A stretch of 14,023 bases of DNA from Desulfosarcina sp. (GTDB lineage Bacteria > Desulfobacterota > Desulfobacteria > Desulfobacterales > Desulfosarcinaceae), in NCBI GenBank assembly GCA_030642405.1, contig DAOWNV010000039.1:1-14023 (forward strand), read 5' to 3'. Shown one piece after another: positions 7,707 through 14,023 of this stretch (the first letter of the stretch is position 1; each line of letters begins with the position of its first letter). A program made the position numbers and the translations under genes. The notes under the pieces are model-generated. The model was not told the origin of the DNA, searched no databases, and worked only from the letters and a program-made list of their open reading frames with translations.

Positions 7707-8496
7707 TCAGAACATGAATAAGCCCATTCTTTTTTGTAACGTAGTCAGTGGATAAACGCTCTTGTTTTCCAGCAGGTTGGAGAAAGCTGTAGCGGCAATT
7801 TCTACACCGCTGATGTCCTGCCTCGTATCACCTGAAAAGGCGGTGTAAAAAGTGTCGTGCGTTTTTAACCAGGTACTCACCGTTTGCCCCACGAAAATAG
7901 CAGAGCCTTCAGGCAACATAACATCTTTATTCGGCTTCCGGGCATCCTTTTGGGGCAACAGGTTGTGGTAGGAAAAGGTTTTGACGGTTCCCGGGGGGCC
8001 GTAAAGATTTAAATAGCTATGGCTTCCTTTTTTGCATAAGTCTCTCAATGTTCAACTGCAAGGTTATATCACTGCTCCGGCCTACTACCGGCATGGTTTG
8101 TCTGTCTATGCTTTGGGTCAATACGACATTTCCGGCATCACGAATGGCTGTTGCGAATGCTTGATCATTGAAATCATCCTGGGGATCGAAAAAGATCAAA
8201 TCAAACACAATTACTGAAGGCTGCCTTTCAGACAATTTTTTTATCAACTGAGAATGAAGCTGCCTTGGCCATTTGTGGGGTGCCGGCGGGAGGTTCATCG
8301 CCCTGGCAAACCGATCATCAATGGCAACAATCACCACATCCTCTCTTGTTTCCTCAGGTCCTCGCAGCAGATACAACAATTGTAAACCCAAGTTTTCTTC
8401 GGCATTTGACAGCAATGGTACCATGCCACCCACAATCCCTATCAATCCGATGCTGATACAAGTGAAGCACCAAGTCATCGGTTGCCGGTGGTACAC
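7707..8496 (-). pseudogene. CHASE2-domain sensor protein remnant
   Basis: Remains of a protein with an extracytoplasmic CHASE2 sensor domain, normally found at the N-terminus of adenylate cyclases, histidine kinases or Ser/Thr kinases. The original start is probably GTG 8496, with AAGGAGG four bases upstream. A membrane segment (CISIGLIGIVGGMVPLL), then REDVVIVAIDDR and VIVFDLIFF follow. The frame ends at a TAG (8019-8017). Reading continues one frame over from an A6 run (8033-8028) with YLNLYGPPG, DTFYTAFSG and SGVEIAATAFSNLLE, all CHASE2 hallmarks. Only a few residues separate LNIERL from YLNLYGPPG, whereas intact family members have a much longer middle part, so an internal deletion is likely. 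The product ends just after CHASE2: the three further membrane helices and the output domain are missing. Not functional as a sensor. Confidence 0.8.
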
Positions 8497-8799
8497 TATA
8501 CCTCCTTGCCATTTTGCAAAATCATTCAAGGTTTTGAAATTCAAGAACGGTTAACAAAAGTGATGAGTAGATCATTGTTGCAGGCATGGCCGGCTCCTAC
8601 AAAAAAACGACATCCGACCGGGCGATCGTAACTTGCAAAAACGGACCATGCCCACGATAAAATGGATAAAACTTCAAATGCGGGTACTCTGGGAACAACC
8701 TTTATCGATCCTAACATAAATCTAACAAAATGATTGACCCATTCATCAGAGCTCATTAGAATGACGAGATATTGTATAAACGAAAGGCAATCATTTCGC
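8497..8799. other. Gene-free stretch between the CHASE2 remnant and the lipase
   Basis: About 300 bases between divergent units. It holds the ribosome binding site of the CHASE2 remnant (about 8500), a REP-like palindrome at 8578-8600, and presumably the lipase promoter, which I cannot point to. A minus-strand frame of 86 codons crosses most of it but has no family features or ribosome binding site, and I do not call it. Confidence 0.5.
8578..8600. repeat. REP-like extragenic palindrome, single copy
   Basis: Read on the minus strand the site is GTAGGAGCCGGC-CAT-GCCTGCAA. The hexamers GCCGGC and GCCTGC pair with one mismatch around a three-base loop, after a GTAGGAG head. This head-plus-imperfect-hairpin layout is that of bacterial REP sequences (as in Pseudomonas), which are moved by RAYT transposases. 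Only one copy is present here, so the call depends on finding others in the genome. Confidence 0.45.
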
Positions 8800-9612
8800 A
8801 TGGCATTTGACCATTCTTGGAAAGCGGTATTAAATCCCGGATCGTACGATAACTTTTTTATAGACAGGAACCCACTGCCCTTTGTAGCCGATTCTGAAGT
8901 GTTTAACCCGGTAAATGCGTGGTGGTTGTCCGAACTATCACGATTAATTTACCATCAGGATCACACCGAAGGGGTTGCAAGTAGCCGCTCACGGAATGAT
9001 TTCCTGGACGGAGTGGGCCTGATTGAGCGGAAATTTTTCGTCACGCCGACAATTCAATGCGCGCTTGTGGAAAGCAAAAAAACTGTGAAAGAACCCTTTT
9101 CCGTAATCGTGTTCCGAGGAACTACCGGACACTTGGCCAACTGGCGAATCAACCTGGATTTCACATTATCTCCATGGCCTGCGGGCGGTTCGGTCCATCG
9201 TGGATTCAAGTCGATATTGAAAACATGTTGGGAGCCCATCGACGATGCGTTGCAAAAGGTAGCTAAACCATTATTTTTCACGGGACACAGCCTAGGTGGT
9301 GCCTTGGCTGTTTTGGCGGCTTCTTTGAGATCTCCCATGGGGGTGTACACCTTTGGTGCACCACGATGCGGCAACGCTGCATTCGCAAGAACTGTTTCGC
9401 ATATACCCATTTTCAACGTCATAAACCCAAACGATATTGTTACCGAACTCCCACCATCCGGACGTAGATCGCGTTTTATTCACGCCGGAACAATAATTAA
9501 AAATGAAAACAGACCCATTTCGTATCGTGTTTTTTCTCAGGCTCCCGCTTTTCTCGCCGACCATGCCCCGTTGAACTATACAGCGCAGCTTCCAGTCGCT
9601 TTCGACAATTGA
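8800..9612 (+). CDS. Class 3 (fungal-type) lipase
   Basis: A 270-residue alpha/beta hydrolase of the Lipase_3 family, which hydrolyses acylglycerols. The family opening FNPVNAWWLSELSRLIY is at about residues 36-52. The oxyanion strand is VIVFRGTTGHLANW, and HRGF follows. The nucleophile elbow TGHSLGGALA holds Ser164, the acid is Asp212 in NPNDIVTELPP, and the histidine is His255 in DHAPLNY, so the triad is complete. I chose ATG 8800 because the product then starts at a family-like position and AAAGG lies upstream, although at a long spacing (12 bases). ATG 8761 or TTG 8734 in the same frame are alternatives. No signal peptide is evident, which suggests a cytoplasmic enzyme. A second hydrolase starts 31 bases downstream, probably in one operon. 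Confidence 0.87.
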   Translation: MAFDHSWKAVLNPGSYDNFFIDRNPLPFVADSEVFNPVNAWWLSELSRLIYHQDHTEGVASSRSRNDFLDGVGLIERKFFVTPTIQCALVESKKTVKEPFSVIVFRGTTGHLANWRINLDFTLSPWPAGGSVHRGFKSILKTCWEPIDDALQKVAKPLFFTGHSLGGALAVLAASLRSPMGVYTFGAPRCGNAAFARTVSHIPIFNVINPNDIVTELPPSGRRSRFIHAGTIIKNENRPISYRVFSQAPAFLADHAPLNYTAQLPVAFDN

Positions 9613-9643
9613 CCCGATACAGATTACCTGGTAAAATCCGTTC

Positions 9644-10537
9644 ATGTTAAAAAAGTCGACTGCGCCCCCTCCGATTCCTGAGAAGATGGAAAGTTTGGAA
9701 GATTATCTTGCCCGATCCGAATCCGGTGTTCCAGACATCCGAAACGATTGTGAAAAAAAGATCGTTTGGTATAGCGCAATACGTAAGCAGCGAGAGTTTG
9801 CCATCGTTTACATTCATGGGTTTTCGGCCAGCCGAATGGAGACATGGCCGTTGTGTGACCGCTTGGCCCAGTACTACGGGGCCAATTTATTTTATACCCG
9901 CCTCACCGGCCACGGCCAAGATGGACAGGCCATGGCAGAAGCCACAGTGAAAGATTGGTTGAATGATGCCGTAGAGGCGTTGACCATAGGACAACGGTTA
10001 GGAAAAAAAATCATTTTGGTTGGCACTTCCACTGGAGGAACCCTGGCCACATGGCTGACCGCCCAACCGGAAATGGGTTCTCAAATTCATCGTCTGATCC
10101 TGATCTCACCCAACTTCTTCCCTAAAAATCCGCTTGCGGCCATCACTTTGTGGCCCCCTGGCCTGCGGCTTCTTGAAATTCTTTTCGGCGGATGGCGTTG
10201 CGTTACCGTTTCCAATGCCATACAGGCAAAATACTGGACGGCCCGTTATCCATTCAAAGCGATCACGCCCATGATGCAACTTGTCCGGATAGCTTGGCAA
10301 GTGGACTTAAAAAACGCCTCAATGCCGGTTTTGATGCTGATCAATCCAAAGGATCGGGTGATCAACGTATCATTGGCCAAGTATAAGTTTTCATTCTTTC
10401 CCTCCAAAAAAAAACAGATGGTTTTATTCAGCGAGAACAAAGACATGGGACGTCACGTCCTGGCAGGAAAGTTTATGGCACCGGAAGGGACAAAAAGAGC
10501 TCAAACCGTCATTCAACATTTTTTAGAAACCGTGTAG
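9644..10537 (+). CDS. Alpha/beta hydrolase, monoglyceride-lipase/carboxylesterase-like
   Basis: A 297-residue alpha/beta hydrolase of the serine aminopeptidase S33 / Hydrolase_4 type. The oxyanion HG is at residues 58-59 in VYIHGFSASR, TRLTGHGQ at 85-91 resembles the R-GxG-HGxS block of monoacylglycerol lipases, and the nucleophile Ser129 is in VGTSTGG. The acid Asp237 is in NPKDRVIN and His271 in DMGRHVLAG. The triad is complete. No signal peptide is seen and the ribosome binding site is weak; ATG 9686 is an alternative start but would remove normal N-terminal residues. It follows the class 3 lipase by 31 bases, so the pair may act in sequence on acylglycerols; this is inferred from position only. 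It converges on the dismutase gene. Confidence 0.85.
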   Translation: MLKKSTAPPPIPEKMESLEDYLARSESGVPDIRNDCEKKIVWYSAIRKQREFAIVYIHGFSASRMETWPLCDRLAQYYGANLFYTRLTGHGQDGQAMAEATVKDWLNDAVEALTIGQRLGKKIILVGTSTGGTLATWLTAQPEMGSQIHRLILISPNFFPKNPLAAITLWPPGLRLLEILFGGWRCVTVSNAIQAKYWTARYPFKAITPMMQLVRIAWQVDLKNASMPVLMLINPKDRVINVSLAKYKFSFFPSKKKQMVLFSENKDMGRHVLAGKFMAPEGTKRAQTVIQHFLETV

Positions 10538-10672
10538 ATCAGGACGTTATAATTTCCCATTCGTTTGAATTGCGTTTAAAACATTCTTCAAAACCTGTTT
10601 ATGGTGGTGCAGGTAGTCCCATCCGGCACATGGTTATTTTACCCATACCTTCTTTATGCTCAAAGCTGCATC

Positions 10673-11368
10673 TTACATGGCCACTAAATTCTTTTCGACA
10701 AACGCCCAATTGATCAGGTTTTCCAAAAAGGCCTCCACGTAATCCTTTCTTTTGTTCTGGTAATCCAGATAATAGGCATGTTCCCATACGTCTATAACCA
10801 TAACAGGTTTCAGCCCGTGTGCGATAGGTGTGTCCGCATTGGCCGTTGCAACCACTTCGAGTTTGTCCTCCCGCAACACCAGCCATGCCCATCCACTGCC
10901 GAATTGTCCGGTACCGGCATTGATAAAAGCTTTTTTAAATGCGTCAATTCCCCCGAATGCATCATCGATCTTCTCAGCGACTGTTTGGGGAGGAGTCCCG
11001 CCACCGTCCGGTGACATACTGTTCCAGTAAAAGGTATGGTTGAAAACCTGGGCAGCGTTGTTAAAGACGCTCGAAAAATCGGCGTTTCCTGCGCTTTTCA
11101 CGATCATCTCCTCCAGCGGCATCCCTGAAAAACGGGTTCCCTTCATAAATCGATTTACCTTATCGACATACCCTTTGTGGTGTTTTCCGTAATGGAAACC
11201 AATTGTACGTGAAGAGATATATGGTTCCAAAGCATCTTCCGGGTAAGGCAGATTCGGCAGCGTAATATCCTTGCCCTTTCGGCTTCCCTGGCATCCGGAC
11301 CAAATTGCGGGCATCATCATTATCGCACCGGCTGTGATTGCACAGGATAAAAATTCCCTCCTTTTCAT
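10673..11368 (-). CDS. sodB: Superoxide dismutase (Fe type) with Tat signal peptide
   Basis: A 231-residue Fe/Mn-family superoxide dismutase that turns superoxide into peroxide and oxygen. The metal ligands are His59 (FHYGKHH), His111 (NHTFYW), Asp193 and His197 (DVWEHAYY). Gln107 in NNAAQVFNH is at the place where iron enzymes carry their active-site glutamine, so iron is more likely than manganese. Unlike ordinary cytoplasmic SodB, about 35 residues precede the dismutase domain: a twin-arginine motif (KRREFLS), a hydrophobic stretch and WSGC at 23-26. It is therefore probably exported folded through Tat, and may be a lipoprotein, although Trp at -3 of the lipobox is unusual. I chose ATG 11368 because AAGGGG lies eight bases upstream; a TTG- or ATG-started extension upstream adds only a charged leader that would disturb the signal. 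Confidence 0.93.
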   Translation of the reverse strand: MKRREFLSCAITAGAIMMMPAIWSGCQGSRKGKDITLPNLPYPEDALEPYISSRTIGFHYGKHHKGYVDKVNRFMKGTRFSGMPLEEMIVKSAGNADFSSVFNNAAQVFNHTFYWNSMSPDGGGTPPQTVAEKIDDAFGGIDAFKKAFINAGTGQFGSGWAWLVLREDKLEVVATANADTPIAHGLKPVMVIDVWEHAYYLDYQNKRKDYVEAFLENLINWAFVEKNLVAM

Positions 11369-11722
11369 TTTTCGATCCCCTTCCCTTTTTTTAAGCATCT
11401 GGTTGATTCGGTAGAAACTTGGCTATATTCATTATGATACCCCTTAGTTATCTATCTTTTCACATATTGTTTATCCAACTTTGGGATCAATACAGGCAAG
11501 CAGTGCATAACCTCTTTTCATCATATTAGAATACTACAAATTTTTTTAAAAGCCGTCAACCGAACAGTAATAAAGCAGCAATCGTATTTAAAAAAACAAG
11601 AACCTTCCATTAATTGAAAAACACCTCTCACAGGATGTTGCATCGTTACTGGCACCCATGTTACCATTAGATAATACACCTGCTGTCCATCCAGTCACAA
11701 CTTTGACGATCAAGGAGCTTGC
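11369..11722. other. Divergent intergenic region between the dismutase and the flavoprotein
   Basis: About 350 AT-rich bases without a coding frame that must hold the promoters of both divergent genes. Toward the dismutase, TATCATAAT around 11432-11440 (minus strand) could be a -10, and an imperfect palindrome GATAAC-N5-GGTATC overlaps it. Toward the flavoprotein, TGGCAC-N5-TTACC at 11650-11665 resembles a sigma-54 site but lacks the -12 GC. The AAGGAG ribosome binding site of the flavoprotein is at 11712-11717. None of the promoter calls is firm. Confidence 0.4.
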
Positions 11723-13312
11723 ATGAGCACTTCGGAAACGTTTGACTATGACTACATCGTAATCGGATCAGGTTTTGGGGGAAGCGTCTCCGCCCTGCGT
11801 TTATCCGAGAAGGGCTACACCGTTGCTGTGCTGGAGAAAGGAAAGCGCTGGAAAAAAGAAGACTTTCCCAAAACCAACTGGAATGTGAGAAAATATATGT
11901 GGCTGCCCCAGTTGGGATGCTATGGTTATCAGATGCTTACGTTTTTGAAGGATACCACCATTCTTCACGGTGGCGGCGTCGGAGGAGGCAGTTTGGTGTA
12001 CGCCAACCAGTTGCTGATCCCCTCTGATAAGGTATTCCTACGGCCGGAATGGGGCATCACGGACTGCAAAGCAACATTAATGCCTCACTACCAAGAAGCA
12101 AGACGTATGCTGGGGGCTAATCCCAGTCCACAGGTAGGGCATGCGGATCGATGTCTGAGGGAAATCGGCATCGAAATGCGGGGTAAAGACACTTTCCACA
12201 AAAACGATGTCGGTATTTTTTTCGGCCAACCGGACAAGACCGTGCCGGATCCTTATTTCGGTGGTAAAGGTCCGGAAAGAACAGGATGCACTTTCTGCGG
12301 CTCCTGCATGGTTGGGTGTCCGGTGGGAGCAAAAAACACCCTTGACCAAAATTATCTCTACCTGGCAGAAAGCCATGGCGCACAAATCATTCCAGAATCC
12401 GAGGTGACCGGCGTGCGTCCCTTAAAAGACGGTTACGAGGTGCTGACGCGCAACGCTACACGATGGCGTAACCCGGCACGGACCTACCGGGCGAAAGGTG
12501 TTGTTTTCAGCGGAGGGGTTATGGGGACCGTCAAGCTACTTATGCGATGTCGCCAAAAGGGATTTTTATCGAATTTATCTCCTCAACTCGGCAAGTATGT
12601 CAGAACCAATTCGGAATCACTTCTGGGGGTAATGTCCGGTGATAAAAAAGTGGATTGGAACGACCAGATCGCGATTACATCCGGGATTTTTGCCGACGAA
12701 ACTACTCACGTCGAAATGGTGAGGTACAACAAAGGGTCCGATCTTTTGCTGAATTTACAATCCCTGATGGTCGACGGCGGGGGCCGCATTCCGCGGGGCG
12801 TCCGCTACCTGGGGGAAATTCTGAAACACCCGGTTCACTTTTTGAAATTGCTGTGGCCGCTAGGTAAAGCCGCAACGACCACGGTCGTCCTTGTCATGCA
12901 AACGGATGAAAATTTCCTCACACTCGACTATAAAAAACGCCTGTGGAGGTTGGGAGGGCACAGCATGAATTCCAAACTGCCGCCGGGGCAAGAGCGTGCA
13001 CCGGCCTACATCCCCATTGCCAACGAGGTTACCCGGCGTCTTGCCGAAAAAATGGACGGCATTCCGTTGAACTTCATAGGCGAAACCGCCTTCAACGTTT
13101 CATCCACCGCCCACATTTTAGGAGGTTGTGGTATGGGTGAAAACCCTGACCAGGGCGTGGTCGGGAATAACGGAGAGATCTTCGGTTATCCCAACCTGTT
13201 TGTAGCCGATGGCTCCATAGTACCGGCCAATCTGGGGGTCAACCCCAGTCTCACCATTACAGCGCTGGCCGAGTACATCATGGCCCAACGGCCTTCTGCA
13301 TCTTATAAGTGA
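11723..13312 (+). CDS. GMC-family FAD oxidoreductase, cholesterol-oxidase-like
   Basis: A 529-residue flavoprotein of the glucose-methanol-choline oxidoreductase family, nearest in look to the ChoD-like sterol oxidases and dehydrogenases. The FAD-binding GSGFGG is at residues 15-20, with LEKG at 37-40 closing the Rossmann motif. HGGGVGGGSLVYAN at 82-95 is the GMC signature. The catalytic His464 lies in STAHILGGCGMG, and the C-terminal FAD block is LFVADGSIVPANLGVNPSLTITALAE. A cysteine cluster CTFCGSCMVGCP at 189-200 has ferredoxin spacing (CxxCxxCxxxCP); similar clusters occur in this subgroup. There is no signal peptide. AAGGAG lies five bases before the ATG. The substrate is not shown; a sterol or other alcohol and an electron acceptor other than oxygen are possible in an anaerobe. 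A zinc-ribbon gene follows by 51 bases. Confidence 0.88.
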   Translation: MSTSETFDYDYIVIGSGFGGSVSALRLSEKGYTVAVLEKGKRWKKEDFPKTNWNVRKYMWLPQLGCYGYQMLTFLKDTTILHGGGVGGGSLVYANQLLIPSDKVFLRPEWGITDCKATLMPHYQEARRMLGANPSPQVGHADRCLREIGIEMRGKDTFHKNDVGIFFGQPDKTVPDPYFGGKGPERTGCTFCGSCMVGCPVGAKNTLDQNYLYLAESHGAQIIPESEVTGVRPLKDGYEVLTRNATRWRNPARTYRAKGVVFSGGVMGTVKLLMRCRQKGFLSNLSPQLGKYVRTNSESLLGVMSGDKKVDWNDQIAITSGIFADETTHVEMVRYNKGSDLLLNLQSLMVDGGGRIPRGVRYLGEILKHPVHFLKLLWPLGKAATTTVVLVMQTDENFLTLDYKKRLWRLGGHSMNSKLPPGQERAPAYIPIANEVTRRLAEKMDGIPLNFIGETAFNVSSTAHILGGCGMGENPDQGVVGNNGEIFGYPNLFVADGSIVPANLGVNPSLTITALAEYIMAQRPSASYK

Positions 13313-13363
13313 ACATGTTAAGGTGTTTTACTTTTGAAAAACAACGATATAAAGGAGAAAAAA

Positions 13364-13555
13364 ATGGCAACCTACACTTGTTCGAAATGTGGCATGAGCG
13401 TAAACGCAACTTGCGGGAAGTGCGATACACCCCTTGTTGACGCCAGTTTGAAGCTTGACGATGAGACCGTCGTCCAAATTTCAGAATGCCCAAACGGCCA
13501 TGGGAAAATCAAATCACCCATGTGCTGCGGTCAGGACATGAGCTGCGAGATCTAA
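13364..13555 (+). CDS. Small cysteine-rich zinc-ribbon protein
   Basis: A 63-residue protein with eight cysteines: CxxC pairs at 6/9 (CSKCG) and 17/20 (CGKC), then Cys42, Cys54-55 and Cys61, with His46 available too. This is enough for two zinc or other metal sites. It resembles small uncharacterised zinc-ribbon proteins of anaerobes, but I cannot name a family or function. ATG 13364 has AAAGGAG six bases upstream, so I prefer it to a TTG 30 bases earlier that would only add a Lys-rich extension covering the ribosome binding site. It may be co-transcribed with the flavoprotein 51 bases upstream. Right after its stop the sequence enters a broken transporter. Confidence 0.75.
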   Translation: MATYTCSKCGMSVNATCGKCDTPLVDASLKLDDETVVQISECPNGHGKIKSPMCCGQDMSCEI

Positions 13556-13800
13556 TAATAGTTTTCTGCGGGTTGTTCATGGCTGTAATCTTCATCCCCC
13601 TTTCTGGAATTGCCGGTAGCTACTGGGTGTTGGTTCTCCTTATCTCGCTGGGTTCAGTGGGGTCCTCTTTGTTTCATCCTAAGTGTTGCGGGAATGATTC
13701 CGGTTTATGCCGGACACCGTAAAAGCTTTTCCATGTCCGTATTCAATACCGGCAGGACCCTGGCATTTGCGGTCGGCCCCCTTTTTATTACTATGGTTGT
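13556..13800 (+). pseudogene. MFS transporter fragment, fosmidomycin-resistance (Fsr)-like
   Basis: Two frames together read as an internal piece of a major facilitator transporter. The first (13556-13680) gives membrane segments with IAGSYWVLVLLISLGSVGSSLFHP. The second (from 13688) gives AGMIPVYAG, then KSFSMSVFNTGRTLAFAVGPLFITMVV. GSSLFHP followed by a Gly-rich helix and FNTGxxLAxAVGP is the pattern of the fosmidomycin-resistance branch. The frame breaks at 13681-13687. The first two membrane helices and everything after the VGPLFI helix are missing, so no transporter can be made. The fragment starts directly after the stop of the zinc-ribbon gene and runs without a gap into an antitoxin-like tail. 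Confidence 0.7.
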
Positions 13801-13929
13801 TTCAAAATTGTGCATATCGACCAGCCGAGCAAAAAGGATCCGATGTTAGGCGCTCTGTCTGGTACCGGACGGACTATGGGTGATCTTACACAGCCGGTCA
13901 GCGATTCGAATGGCTGGGAGATTGATTGA
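13801..13929 (+). pseudogene. C-terminal part of a type II antitoxin (Phd/VapB-like), N-terminus apparently lost
   Basis: The frame ending TGA 13927-13929 reads HIDQPSKKDPMLGALSGT, then GDLTQPVSDSNGWEID. The KKxxxLGxLxG...GDLxxPVxD...WE pattern resembles the toxin-binding tail of small antitoxins paired with PIN toxins. Its stop overlaps the ATG of the PIN-domain gene (TGATG), the usual arrangement of such pairs. Upstream in this frame there is no ATG until 13843, and the DNA there belongs to the transporter fragment in another frame, so the DNA-binding half seems to be deleted. A GTG at 13810 could start a 39-residue stub. The family is uncertain. Confidence 0.5.
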
Positions 13930-14023
13930 TGATCCTGTTGGATACGCACGTCTGGTGGTGGAGCCTGGCCGAGCCGGAAAACCTTTCAAAAAATACAATA
14001 ACGGTCATTACACAGGCCAAAAC
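13929..14023 (+). CDS. PIN-domain (VapC-like) toxin, 3' partial
   Basis: The first 31 codons of a gene running off the right edge, reading MILLDTHVWWWSLAEPENLS. An N-terminal hydrophobic strand followed by LDTHxxxW and a xxPxxLS turn is the standard opening of PIN-domain ribonucleases of type II toxin-antitoxin systems. The first catalytic acid is Asp5. The remaining acidic residues lie outside the window. It overlaps by one base with the end of an antitoxin-like frame. Whether the toxin is intact cannot be seen here. Confidence 0.72.
   Translation, partial: MILLDTHVWWWSLAEPENLSKNTITVITQAK

Noticed and set aside
8017..8040. Programmed frameshift at the A6 run in the CHASE2 gene
   Set aside because: The codons around the run do not form a proper -1 slippery heptamer, and the missing middle and C-terminus indicate decay rather than recoding.
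8541..8801. 86-codon minus-strand frame between the CHASE2 remnant and the lipase
   Set aside because: No ribosome binding site, no family motif, overlaps the lipase start and contains the REP-like palindrome, so it is probably chance.
10538..10672. Bidirectional terminator between the second hydrolase and the dismutase
   Set aside because: I could not find a convincing stem followed by a T run on either strand in this convergent gap.
11428..11450. Fur or PerR box upstream of the dismutase
   Set aside because: The GATAAC-N5-GGTATC palindrome is imperfect and too short to match either consensus.
11650..11665. Sigma-54 promoter TGGCAC-N5-TTACC before the flavoprotein
   Set aside because: The essential GC of the -12 element is AC here, and no activator site is visible, so it is only mentioned under the intergenic region.
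1..14023. CRISPR array, tRNA, insertion sequence or phage genes
   Set aside because: No regularly spaced repeats, cloverleaf-like sequence, transposase motif or phage structural protein was seen on either strand.

Overview
The window looks like chromosome from a mesophilic Desulfobacterota (Desulfosarcina/Desulfobacteraceae-like) bacterium. This is inferred from the general look of the proteins, the adjacent metX-metW pair, strong AAGGAGG-type ribosome binding sites and moderate GC. No rRNA, tRNA, CRISPR array, insertion sequence or phage gene was seen. Most genes are housekeeping or general metabolism, in short units on both strands. I see no convincing new multi-gene system. The notable points are several genes in decay and a toxin-antitoxin remnant at the right edge.

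Left part (1-2800): the end of metX (cut by the window edge) overlaps metW by ATGA. This is a methionine-biosynthesis unit. Next come a small two-helix membrane protein on the minus strand and a J-domain protein with a long basic tail on the plus strand.

Middle (2801-7484), mostly minus strand: an M20-family dipeptidase (PepD type) broken by one frameshift, a 55-residue membrane microprotein (plus strand), a divergent inositol-monophosphatase-like protein, a FmdB-type zinc-ribbon protein, and a complete HtrA/Do-family periplasmic protease. The protease has a recognisable promoter and a strong terminator. A structured, gene-free stretch lies between the zinc-ribbon gene and the protease terminator.

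Right part (7707-14023): a CHASE2 sensor-domain pseudogene (frameshift, internal loss and missing C-terminus), then two consecutive alpha/beta hydrolases on the plus strand (a class-3 lipase and a monoglyceride-lipase-like enzyme). A superoxide dismutase with a Tat signal follows on the minus strand. A cholesterol-oxidase-like GMC flavoprotein with a ferredoxin-like cysteine cluster is followed by a tiny zinc-ribbon protein. The last 470 bases hold a fragment of a fosmidomycin-resistance-like MFS transporter, apparently joined to the C-terminal part of an antitoxin. That antitoxin end overlaps the start of a PIN-domain (VapC-like) toxin that runs off the window.

The two hydrolases could act in sequence on lipids. 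The exported dismutase and the flavin oxidase lie side by side but diverge, so a shared role is speculative. All similarity calls come from motif recognition by eye; no database search was run.
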